From Ralstonia pickettii (GTDB taxonomy: Bacteria; Pseudomonadota; Gammaproteobacteria; Burkholderiales; Burkholderiaceae), in assembly GCF_030582395.1 (NCBI RefSeq), contig NZ_CP104381.1, positions 2,170,001-2,234,000 of the forward strand: a stretch of DNA of 64,000 nt. Reading direction: 5' to 3'. The translations under genes and the position numbers were made by a program. This document shows positions 39,756 to 47,517 of this stretch, one piece after another; position 1 is the stretch's first letter; each line of letters opens with the position of its first letter. Below the pieces are notes generated by a model. The model was not told the DNA's origin. It searched no databases and saw only the letters and a program-made list of their open reading frames with translations.

Positions 39756-41351
39756 TCACTGAACGAATGCGCCGACCGTGAAGAACGGGTTGTACTTGTT
39801 GTTGTTCATGAGCATCGCGTACACGTTGCCGACCTTGACCGCCACGCCGGTGTCTCCCGCCTTGAACAACGCGACGTTGCCGCTGGCGCCCCGCGCGTTG
39901 AAGTCGTTCTGCGCGGTCACGATCAGCTTGCCCGGCGAGCTTTGCGTGTAGTCGAGCCCGAACTGCGCCGTCACACGCGAGGTGAGCGGGTTGATGAAGG
40001 CGGCGGTGCCGTTCTGGAACAGCGTCGAGGTGTAGTTGGCGGCCAGCGTCGATACAGCCGTGCCGTCGCTGCAGTTGCCGGCATTTGCGTGGAAGAAGCC
40101 ACCGCTGTAGGAACCCGACAGCTCCGGATGATCGATCGTCGCGTTCAAGCCGTTGCCGCTGGCAGGCGCACCGCTCGGACCGTTGTTGGTGACCACGCCG
40201 CAAGCTGAGCCGCTGGTCGCCCCCACATAGCCCCCCTTGAGCGCATTGGCCGGGATCGCGTTTGCAGGTGACAGGATCGAGATGCCGATCTGATCATCCG
40301 CCACCGAAGCCAGCAGGTTCGCCGGATCGCTATGCGAATAGCCGACACGGATCATCACCGGCACCACCTGCCCGTTGAGCTTGCCGGCAATCAGAATGCC
40401 TTTGGCCTGGCTCGGCGCCAGCAGCACCAGCGGCGACACTTGACCGACATACGGATACGGCACGCTGCTGCTGGTCGGGTTGCTGACAAACACGTTGTCC
40501 TGCGAGCCATCGGTGTTCTGACGCAGCACCCAGGGTGTGCCGGTCGTGTGGCACGAATAGTCGATGCCTTCGGCCGTGCAAGAGCCATCGGCATTCAACG
40601 TTTGCGTCCAATTGACGGCGTCGGGCTGCCAGCCTTGCGGCGCCGAAGTCTGGTTGCCCGAGCCCGTGGGCGTGACATGCACGCCAACCTGGTTGTAGCG
40701 CCCAGCAACCTGCGAGAAATCCGTCACCGTCTCGGAGAAGCCCAGGAACGGATAGAAATCAAACGTGCGCGAGGGCACTGCGCCAATCACGACGCCGGGA
40801 ATCGGCTGAATGCCGGCAAACTGGATCGTCGCCCCCGGAATGCCGCCCCCCACGATGCCCTGGCCGACAAACAGCATCGGCGGGTCTTGCGGATTGACGG
40901 TGATCGCGTAGCTGTTGTCCGCCGTCTTGCCCGACTGCAGCACGAAAGCACAGCGGTTCTGCTCAGGAGTCGGCAAGTTGGTCGGATGGACGAACGTGCC
41001 GTTGATGGTCAAGCCCTTGCGCGTCGTATTGACCTGCCCCGCCGAGGTCGGCACCGACGATTCCAGAAACTGCATCTGGTACGTGTTCTTGCTCGTATCG
41101 AACTTGACCTTGATGTACTCGCCGCTGCCCGAGCCACCGGTATAGGTGGTCGTGTAGTCCAGCGACGCCGGGCACAGGCTCGTCGGTGTGCTCGGCGTGG
41201 TGACCGCTCCGCTGGGCGGACACGAACTGCCCGAGCATTGCGCAACATCCGACGAGCCGGGATCATCCGCCCCGCCGCACCCGCCAATAAACGGCATGGC
41301 CACTATGCAACTGGTTGCCATGACAACAAAAAGATGACGTCGACTACCCAT
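39756..41351 (-). CDS. DUF2957 lipoprotein (copy 2)
   Basis: A 531-residue paralogue of the neighbouring DUF2957 gene. The lipobox is IGGC near residue 25. The shared core reads YTTTYTGGSGSGEYIKVKF and GATIQFAG, and the C-terminus NPFFTVGAFVQ is almost identical to copy 1. It carries extra segments of about 110 residues with cysteine pairs (GIDYSCHT, GSACGV, NAGNCSDG) absent from copy 1. GAGGAGACAACC precedes the ATG; copy 1 has a near-identical leader (GAGGAGACGCAA), supporting tandem duplication. Probably outer-membrane or surface located. Confidence 0.85.
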   Translation of the reverse strand: MGSRRHLFVVMATSCIVAMPFIGGCGGADDPGSSDVAQCSGSSCPPSGAVTTPSTPTSLCPASLDYTTTYTGGSGSGEYIKVKFDTSKNTYQMQFLESSVPTSAGQVNTTRKGLTINGTFVHPTNLPTPEQNRCAFVLQSGKTADNSYAITVNPQDPPMLFVGQGIVGGGIPGATIQFAGIQPIPGVVIGAVPSRTFDFYPFLGFSETVTDFSQVAGRYNQVGVHVTPTGSGNQTSAPQGWQPDAVNWTQTLNADGSCTAEGIDYSCHTTGTPWVLRQNTDGSQDNVFVSNPTSSSVPYPYVGQVSPLVLLAPSQAKGILIAGKLNGQVVPVMIRVGYSHSDPANLLASVADDQIGISILSPANAIPANALKGGYVGATSGSACGVVTNNGPSGAPASGNGLNATIDHPELSGSYSGGFFHANAGNCSDGTAVSTLAANYTSTLFQNGTAAFINPLTSRVTAQFGLDYTQSSPGKLIVTAQNDFNARGASGNVALFKAGDTGVAVKVGNVYAMLMNNNKYNPFFTVGAFVQ

Positions 41352-41727
41352 GGTTGTCTCCTCACGTTTTGGAACTTGTTGTGTTGTGGGCCGGCGAATG
41401 TGTGCAACAGCCGGTCAATACCCCCGCCTGCCGGCGAATTGCAGCCGACAGCGCACGATCTGCCCCGTTGGCAGATCGACTTGCAAACGTCAAAAACGAC
41501 GGGCGTGCTTGGGCCGCGCTACCAGTAATCGGCCGGTATCACGCTGATCGGCTGGGCGCCGATCCCAAGAACAATCGCGGTAATACTGCTATCGCGGATG
41601 AGCTTTACCACCGCTGCTGCAGTGATGACGATGGCGATGACGCGCGTGGGCACGCGCAAGAGCGGAATGCTGGAAGGGCCCGTTTTGAATGCGTAACATC
41701 CTGTGTCTCCGAAGGGTACGCTACTGA

Positions 41728-41784
41728 CTATTTACTTATCGTTATGGCCGAAACTATGGTCCGGTCAGGGTATGAAGTAAATAG
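41728..41784. repeat. 10-bp perfect inverted repeat, arms 37 bases apart
   Basis: CTATTTACTT (41728-41737) and AAGTAAATAG (41775-41784) in the low-GC stretch. Confidence 0.7.
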
Positions 41785-41849
41785 AGATTTCATTCAAAAC
41801 AACGTCCGCCATCTCCCGCGCAAGCAGGCGCGGCGCGGTTTGGCGAATT

Positions 41850-41882
41850 TTCAAACGAAGGAATGAAACCGTTTCGTTTGAA
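41850..41882. repeat. 10-bp perfect inverted repeat, hairpin-forming
   Basis: TTCAAACGAA (41850-41859) and TTCGTTTGAA (41873-41882), with a smaller nested GAAAC/GTTTC pair. A T-rich stretch follows on the plus strand. Confidence 0.65.
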
Positions 41883-41893
41883 GTGTTTTAAAC

Positions 41894-41912
41894 TCCCCCT
41901 CTGTTAGGGGGA
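41894..41912. promoter_or_regulatory. Palindrome TCCCCCT-N5-AGGGGGA, possible operator
   Basis: A perfect 7-bp inverted repeat around a 5-base centre. The form is like sites of NarL/LuxR-type response regulators. No -10 or -35 was clearly associated with it. Confidence 0.45.
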
Positions 41913-42086
41913 ATGCCAACCGTAATGAGGCGTTATTCAATTGTTTCGAAACGAATATATTTTGAGCGCGGTATAGCGGTAGCAAAATACGGTCCCAAAC
42001 GAATAACGCGTGCAAAACAACCCATGCTTGCCCGATAAAAGGCACGCAAATGTCGGGACGGAGGCGGGGAAAAACGGTAGGAAGGA

Positions 42087-42174
42087 TGGTGGGCCGGGTG
42101 GGATTCGAACCCACGGTGTCCTTTCGGAGGCGGATTATGAGTCCGCTGCCTGCAACCAGCACGGCGTCCGGCCC
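42087..42174 (-). tRNA. tRNA with CAU anticodon and extended variable arm (Ile2-like or Met)
   Basis: Read on the minus strand: a 7-bp acceptor stem (GGGCCGG/CCGGCCC), D arm with a 3-bp stem, anticodon stem GCGGA/TCCGC with loop CTCATAA (anticodon CAU), T arm GTGGG-TTCGAAT-CCCAC, discriminator A and encoded CCA. The variable region is 15 bases and contains TCC-GAAA-GGA, so the molecule is class II-like (85 nt plus CCA), unusual for CAU. Positions 8 and 14 appear as A and U instead of U and A. The C4-G69 and C5-G68 acceptor pairs favour lysidine-type tRNA-Ile2 over elongator Met, but this is tentative. Confidence 0.85.
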
Positions 42175-42184
42175 TGAAAACGGG

Positions 42185-42213
42185 AAAAAAAAGAGACCCG
42201 GCGCTGGGCCGGG
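42185..42213 (-). terminator. Rho-independent terminator of rpoD
   Basis: On the minus strand CCCGGC-CCAGC-GCCGGG is followed by TCTCTTTTTTTT. It ends about 10 bases before the tRNA 5' end. A second hairpin (GTGGGC / GCCCAC) lies closer to the rpoD stop. Confidence 0.9.
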
Positions 42214-42281
42214 CCTGATGCGGGATTTTACCTGAAAGTGGGCGAGAGCCCACTCGGAAAATCGCCTGCGTCGCTACAGAA

Positions 42282-44918
42282 TCAGCTGCCTTCCAGGAAG
42301 CTCTTCAGCTTGTCGGAGCGGCTCGGATGGCGCAACTTGCGCAGCGCCTTGGCCTCGATCTGCCGGATACGCTCGCGGGTCACGTCGAACTGCTTGCCGA
42401 CTTCTTCCAGCGTGTGGTCAGTGCTCATTTCGATACCGAAACGCATGCGAAGCACCTTGGCTTCGCGCGGCGTCAGCGAATCGAGCACGTCCTTCACCAC
42501 GCCGCGCATGGACCCATGCAGGGCCGCTTCGGCGGGGGCCAGCGTGTTCGTGTCCTCAATGAAATCGCCCAGATGGGAATCGTCGTCGTCACCGATCGGC
42601 GTTTCCATGGAGATCGGTTCCTTCGCGATCTTCATGATCTTGCGGATCTTGTCTTCCGGCATTTCCATCTTCTCGGCCAGCGTTGCCGGATCCGGCTCAT
42701 TGCCGGTTTCCTGCAGGATCTGACGCGAGATGCGGTTCATCTTGTTGATCGTCTCGATCATGTGCACCGGAATACGGATGGTGCGCGCCTGATCGGCGAT
42801 CGAACGCGTGATGGCCTGACGGATCCACCACGTGGCGTACGTCGAAAACTTGTAGCCGCGACGGTATTCGAACTTGTCCACCGCCTTCATCAGGCCGATG
42901 TTGCCTTCCTGGATCAGGTCGAGGAACTGCAGACCGCGGTTCGTGTACTTCTTGGCGATCGAGATCACCAGACGCAGGTTGGCCTCGGTCATCTCACGCT
43001 TCGCCTCGCGGGCGCGGCGCTCGCCTTCCGACATCTTGCGGTTGACGTCCTTCAACTCGGCCAGCGGCAGCACCACGCGCGCTTGCAGGTCGATCAGCTT
43101 TTGCTGCAGTTCGTGCACGGCCGGCACGTTACGTTCGACGATGGTGCTGTACGGCTTGCCGTCAGCCACCACGGTTTCGATCCACTTCAGGTTCGTCTCG
43201 TTGCCCGGGAAACGCGCAACGAACTCGCCACGCGGCATGCCGCACTTGTCGACCACGATGTTCAGGATGGCGCGTTCGAGCTTGCGCACTTCGTCCACCT
43301 GGCCGCGCAGCGTGTCGCACAGACGCTCGACGTTGCGTGCCGTGAAGCGGATCGTCATCAGTTCGGCCTGGATGGCTTCCTGCGCCTTCACGTAAGGCTT
43401 CGACTTGTAGCCTTCCTTCTCGAATGCACGGCGCATCTTGTCGAACTGCTCGCCGATCACACCAAACTTGACGAGTGCAGCCTGCTTGAGCTCTTCGAGT
43501 TGACGGGCCGAAGCGGCGGCAGCGCCGGCACCTTCATCGTCCTCGTCTTCCTCTTCGTCGCCCTCTTCTTCGGCCTCTTCTTCCTCGAACTCCTCTTCTT
43601 CCTCGGCGGCAGCAGCGGCCTCGGCTTCAGCGTTCGGGTCGATCAGGCCGTCGATGAACTCGTCGATCTTCGACTCATCGTTGGCCACGCGCTCGCCCAT
43701 GGCGAGGATTTCCGAAATGGTGACCGGGCAGGCCGAGATGGCCATGACCATGTCTTTCAAGCCGGCTTCGATGCGCTTGGCGATTTCGATTTCGCCTTCA
43801 CGCGTAAGCAGCTCGACCGTGCCCATTTCGCGCATGTACATGCGCACCGGGTCGGTCGTGCGGCCGAATTCGGAATCAACCGTCGACAGCGCGGCTTCGG
43901 CTTCTTCCTCAGCCTCTTCTTCCGTGGTCACGGAAGGCGCGTTGTCGTTCAGGAGCAGCGTTTCGGCGTCCGGAGCCTGCTCGTACACGGCAACGCCGAT
44001 GTCGTTGAGCGTGGCAACCAACGTTTCCATCGACTCCACGTCGACCATGTCGTCGGGGAGGTGGTCGTTGATTTCAGCGTAGGTCAGGTAGCCGCGCGAT
44101 TTGCCCAGCTTGATCAGCGCCTTGAGCTTCTGGCGGCGGGCCTCAAGCTCTTCTTCCGAACCGCCTTGCTGCGAAGCAGCGAATTCCTTGAGCAGGGCCT
44201 TTTCCTTGGCCTTGCGGTCACGGGCCTTCAGCTTTTCGGTTTTCGGTGCCGGGGCGGCGGGGGTGTCAAATTCTTCAGTCACGTCCGTGCTGCTGTCATC
44301 GTCTGCCTGCGTCTCTGCCTTGGGCTTGCGGCCGCGCTTCTTGGGCTCGGCTGCGGCCTCGGCGCGGGGCGCGGGAGGAGTTGTGGGGGTGGCCCCTGCC
44401 TGGGCGGTGCGCTTGGTGTCTTCCGCGGTTGCCTTGGCTGGCTTGGCTGCGGTGCTGGTACGAGCGGTACCCGTCTTGGTTGCGCTTGCGCTGGCAGTGG
44501 TCTGCTTGCTCTCGACTTCGGTAACTTTCGATTTCGCCACGGTGGTTGTCTTGCCCTTGAGTGCGACGGAAGCGGCTGTGCCGCCAGGTCTGGCGCTCGT
44601 GCTCATCGACGTCGAGACCTTGCCTGAGGTTGAAGATTGGATCGCGCCCTTTGTGCGCGCTGTCGGTTTGACAGTCTTGGCGGCGACGGTGATATCGGCG
44701 GTCTGGCGCGGCTGGGTTTTCCCCGTCTTTGCCGGCGCAGTGGCCTTCACTCCTGTCGATCCCGCCTGCCCTACATGGGTCCGACCATTCGCGACTTTCG
44801 CCGTTCCCGCTGGTGGCTTTCCTCCTCCCGAGCCGCGCGCCGATGAGGATCGCTTGGCAGAAACAGAAGCAGGACTGGCCTTGGAACCGGCCTTCGCGGA
44901 GGTCTTCACCTTCACCAT
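42282..44918 (-). CDS. rpoD: RNA polymerase sigma factor RpoD (sigma-70)
   Basis: An 878-residue primary sigma factor, about 265 longer than E. coli. Residues 1 to about 230 are a low-complexity Lys/Ala/Thr/Ser extension with no counterpart in E. coli. Then come region 1.1-1.2, an acidic run in the non-conserved region (stretches of E and D near residue 450), region 2 with [20 protein letters not shown] (DNA melting and -10 recognition), region 3 and region 4 with [20 protein letters not shown] (-35 recognition). The start at 44918 follows GGGGGAG by 11 bases. Last gene of the yqeY-dnaG-rpoD block, with its own promoter upstream. Confidence 0.97.
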   Translation of the reverse strand: MVKVKTSAKAGSKASPASVSAKRSSSARGSGGGKPPAGTAKVANGRTHVGQAGSTGVKATAPAKTGKTQPRQTADITVAAKTVKPTARTKGAIQSSTSGKVSTSMSTSARPGGTAASVALKGKTTTVAKSKVTEVESKQTTASASATKTGTARTSTAAKPAKATAEDTKRTAQAGATPTTPPAPRAEAAAEPKKRGRKPKAETQADDDSSTDVTEEFDTPAAPAPKTEKLKARDRKAKEKALLKEFAASQQGGSEEELEARRQKLKALIKLGKSRGYLTYAEINDHLPDDMVDVESMETLVATLNDIGVAVYEQAPDAETLLLNDNAPSVTTEEEAEEEAEAALSTVDSEFGRTTDPVRMYMREMGTVELLTREGEIEIAKRIEAGLKDMVMAISACPVTISEILAMGERVANDESKIDEFIDGLIDPNAEAEAAAAAEEEEEFEEEEAEEEGDEEEDEDDEGAGAAAASARQLEELKQAALVKFGVIGEQFDKMRRAFEKEGYKSKPYVKAQEAIQAELMTIRFTARNVERLCDTLRGQVDEVRKLERAILNIVVDKCGMPRGEFVARFPGNETNLKWIETVVADGKPYSTIVERNVPAVHELQQKLIDLQARVVLPLAELKDVNRKMSEGERRAREAKREMTEANLRLVISIAKKYTNRGLQFLDLIQEGNIGLMKAVDKFEYRRGYKFSTYATWWIRQAITRSIADQARTIRIPVHMIETINKMNRISRQILQETGNEPDPATLAEKMEMPEDKIRKIMKIAKEPISMETPIGDDDDSHLGDFIEDTNTLAPAEAALHGSMRGVVKDVLDSLTPREAKVLRMRFGIEMSTDHTLEEVGKQFDVTRERIRQIEAKALRKLRHPSRSDKLKSFLEGS

Positions 44919-44972
44919 GGGCACGCTCACTCCCCCAAAAATGGGAAAAAGGACTTGCAATCCAAACCGGCT

Positions 44973-45001
44973 ATTCTAGCACGCCAGACCAAGCCGGTCT
45001 A
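44973..45001 (-). promoter_or_regulatory. rpoD promoter with extended -10 and an overlapping palindrome
   Basis: On the minus strand TAGACC, 17 bases, TAGAAT, with TG one base before the -10 (extended -10). AGACC-AAGCC-GGTCT (44986-45000) forms a perfect palindrome that begins in the -35 box. Confidence 0.65.
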
Positions 45002-45087
45002 AACGAAAATCGGGTTTTCGCCTGAAAAATCAAGGGGCTACCCGCAATTGCCCGCCCCGCTTGGGGCTTGCCTCTGCGGTGCATGCG

Positions 45088-46899
45088 TTACACGAGCTGT
45101 CGGCGGCGGCTGATTTCGCCCACCAGCCAGCGCATGCGCTCCTTGTCGTCGTCGCCGGCATGGCCGGCTTCCATCTTGCGCTGCAACATCTCCAGCTCGC
45201 GCTTCAGCGGCTCCGCGAGCATCTTCTGTACGGCGGTATCGAATTCGGAAATGGCCGGCTCCAGCTCGATATCGTCTTGGAGCACAGCCGTACGCAGTCC
45301 GGCAAACGCTTCGGCGTAGGGTGTCTGACCGAGACGCTCGATGAAGGCGCCGAAGTGCACTTCCGGACCCGCAGCATCGCATTCGGCGAGCAGCCCCGCC
45401 AATACCTCACCTTGGGGCAATTGAGGCGCAGTCAACTGGGCGCGGGCATCGGCGTCGAGCCGGGCCGCCAGCGCGGGATAGCGCATCAGCAGGCGGAGCA
45501 CCTTCTGCTCAAGCGCCGTGGGTGCGGTGCGCGCCACCCGGGGCCGTTTCTGTGTCATGCGCCCTGCTTGTGCCGGGTCGCTGCGAAGGCCGCATAGCGC
45601 TTCGATATCGGCGGGCGTGGTGCCGGTCATTTCTGCCAGGCCGCGCACGATCTGCAGGCGCAGTCCGCCGGCGGGCATGGCACTCAGCAGCGGCTTGGCT
45701 TCATATTGCGCGCGGGCACGCCCCTCGGGCTGGCGCATGTCGAGATCCTCAGTCACCGCCTGTAGCAGGAAGCGCGACAGCGGCATCGCGTTGCGCACTT
45801 CGCGGGCAAAGGCCTCGGTGCCTTCTTCGCGCACGAAGCTGTCCGGGTCGTGTTCCGAGGGCAGGAAGAGAAACTTGATCGTCTTGTTGTCGGTGGCGTG
45901 CGGCAGGCACGCTTCGAGCGCGCGACGCGCGGCGCGGCGCCCGGCGCTGTCCCCGTCGAATGAGAAGATCACCGTATCGACCTGCCGCAGCAGCTTCTGC
46001 ACGTGAACCGGCGTGCAGGCCGTGCCGAGCGTGGCCACTGCATTGGCAAACCCCAACTGCGCCAGCGCGACGACATCCATGTAGCCTTCCACGACGAGCA
46101 CATAGTCGAACTCGCGGATGGCGTTGCGCGCTTCGAACAGGCCGTACAGTTCGGTGCCCTTGCTGAACAACGGCGTTTCGGGGGAATTGAGATATTTCGG
46201 TTCGCCCTGCCCCAGCACCCGGCCGCCGAACCCGATCACCACGCCCTTGGTATTGCGGATGGGGAACATGATGCGATCGCGAAACCGGTCGTAGCGACGG
46301 TGCGAACCATCGGCGCCGGTCTTCTCGCTTTCGATGACGAGACCGGCTTCGATGAGCGGTGCGGCGGTGGCGTCTTCGCGGTACGGACCGAACACGGCTT
46401 CAAGCGATTGCCAGTCGTCCGGCGCATAGCCCAAACCGAAGTGCGCGGCAATCTCGCCTGTCAGGCCGCGGCCTTTGAGATATTGGATGGCGTTGGGGGC
46501 GCTGCGCAATTGCTTGCGGTAGTGATCGCACGCGCGGGCCATGACGTCGCCGAGAGCAACGGTCTTGGCTTGCTGCTCGGCCCGCGCCGCAGGCGGCAAT
46601 CCCCCGCGCTCTTCGGGCACGACCATGCCGACGGACTGTGCAAGATCCTTGATGGCCTCGACGTACGACTGCCCGGAAAATTCCATCAGGAAGCCGATGG
46701 CCGATCCATGCGCGCCGCAGCCGAAGCAGTGATAGAACTGTTTGGTGGGCGATACCGAGAAAGACGGCGATTTCTCGTTATGGAACGGGCACAGCCCCAT
46801 GAAGTTGGCGCCGCCCTTCTTCAACTGCACGTAACGGCCCACCACGTCGACGATATCGACGCGGTTGAGCAGGTCGTCAATGAACGGCTGCGGGATCAC
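45088..46899 (-). CDS. dnaG: DNA primase
   Basis: A 603-residue primase that makes RNA primers at the replication fork. The N-terminal zinc-binding domain has CPFHNEKSPSF and FYHCFGCGAHG (CHC2 pattern), the catalytic core has the Toprim glutamate motif LVVEGYMDVVAL followed by FSFDGDSAGRRAA, and the C-terminal helicase-binding domain occupies the last 150 residues. Start ATG at 46899 gives MIPQPFIDDLLNRVDIVDVV, the standard beginning. Located between yqeY and rpoD as in the macromolecular synthesis operon. Confidence 0.97.
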   Translation of the reverse strand: MIPQPFIDDLLNRVDIVDVVGRYVQLKKGGANFMGLCPFHNEKSPSFSVSPTKQFYHCFGCGAHGSAIGFLMEFSGQSYVEAIKDLAQSVGMVVPEERGGLPPAARAEQQAKTVALGDVMARACDHYRKQLRSAPNAIQYLKGRGLTGEIAAHFGLGYAPDDWQSLEAVFGPYREDATAAPLIEAGLVIESEKTGADGSHRRYDRFRDRIMFPIRNTKGVVIGFGGRVLGQGEPKYLNSPETPLFSKGTELYGLFEARNAIREFDYVLVVEGYMDVVALAQLGFANAVATLGTACTPVHVQKLLRQVDTVIFSFDGDSAGRRAARRALEACLPHATDNKTIKFLFLPSEHDPDSFVREEGTEAFAREVRNAMPLSRFLLQAVTEDLDMRQPEGRARAQYEAKPLLSAMPAGGLRLQIVRGLAEMTGTTPADIEALCGLRSDPAQAGRMTQKRPRVARTAPTALEQKVLRLLMRYPALAARLDADARAQLTAPQLPQGEVLAGLLAECDAAGPEVHFGAFIERLGQTPYAEAFAGLRTAVLQDDIELEPAISEFDTAVQKMLAEPLKRELEMLQRKMEAGHAGDDDKERMRWLVGEISRRRQLV

Positions 46900-46936
46900 G
46901 CGGAGTGCGCCCCTTCGATGCGGCGGGTGTCGGGAC

Positions 46937-47395
46937 TCAGGCGCCGGTCAGGGCAGCCTTCACGCGGGCCGAGACTTGCGTCATGTCGGCACGGCCGGCC
47001 AGCGCCGGCTTGAGGATGCCCATCACCTTGCCCATGTCTTGCGGGCCAGTTGCACCAGCCTTGGCCACGGCGTCACGCACCGCGGCGTCGACTTCGGCTT
47101 CCGACAGTTGCGCTGGCATATAGACCTGCAGCACGGCCACTTCGGCTGCTTCCTTGGCGACGAGGTCGTCGCGGCCGGCTTGCTCGAATGCGGTGATGGA
47201 ATCCTTGCGCTGCTTGAGCATCTTGTCGATCACGGCCAGCACGGCAGCGTCATCCAGCTCGATGCGCTCGTCCACCTCGCGCTGCTTGATGGCAGCCTGC
47301 AACAGGCGGATCGTGCCCAGGCGATCTGTTTCCTTGGCGCGCATGGCGGCCTTCATGTCTTCCGTGATCTGGGCCTTGAGGGACAGCTGCGACAT
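46937..47395 (-). CDS. yqeY: GatB/YqeY domain protein
   Basis: A 152-residue helical protein of the YqeY family (usual length about 148). MSQLSLKAQITEDMKAAMRAK and RLLQAAIKQREVDERIEL are characteristic. The domain resembles the tRNA-binding tail of GatB amidotransferase, but the role is unknown. The start at 47395 matches the family; upstream in-frame codons run through a terminator. It is 37 bp from dnaG. In many beta- and gammaproteobacteria rpsU precedes it; here a terminator and an unrelated flavoprotein gene stand there. Confidence 0.93.
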   Translation of the reverse strand: MSQLSLKAQITEDMKAAMRAKETDRLGTIRLLQAAIKQREVDERIELDDAAVLAVIDKMLKQRKDSITAFEQAGRDDLVAKEAAEVAVLQVYMPAQLSEAEVDAAVRDAVAKAGATGPQDMGKVMGILKPALAGRADMTQVSARVKAALTGA

Positions 47396-47413
47396 TCCGA
47401 ACTCCGATAAACG

Positions 47414-47447
47414 GCAAAACCCGCTTGGACGGTGGGCCCAGCGGGTT
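47414..47447 (-). terminator. Rho-independent terminator of the BaiN-like flavoprotein gene
   Basis: Stem AACCCGCT / AGCGGGTT (8 bp) enclosing a GC-rich 14-base loop; on the minus strand a short T run (TTTT) follows. Confidence 0.8.
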
Positions 47448-47517
47448 GCAAACTTGAAAAATGGATCACTGATCGTAGCACAGAACCCGGACAGTTCCAG
47501 GACCGATCCGTGGGGGA

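Larger units (their letters stand above)
41352..42086. other. Gene-free interval of lower GC with inverted repeats, next to a tRNA
   Basis: The 735-bp stretch holds only unconvincing frames. From about 41700 to 42050 the GC falls visibly below the rest of the window, and three perfect inverted repeats are present (41728-41784, 41850-41882, 41894-41912). It presumably contains the promoter of the DUF2957 genes. Its place at the 3' end of a tRNA gene is a typical integration position, but no integrase or repeat of the tRNA end is seen. Confidence 0.5.

Noticed and set aside
41354..41866. A 170-codon plus-strand frame in the low-GC interval, and its minus-strand counterpart around 41519-41700 (a 50-residue hydrophobic stretch)
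   Set aside because: No ribosome-binding site, no recognisable domain, mixed composition, and it runs through two inverted repeats. Kept only as an unassigned region.
41851..42162. A minus-strand frame of 103 codons across the tRNA
   Set aside because: It reads through the whole tRNA gene, which is unmistakable by structure.
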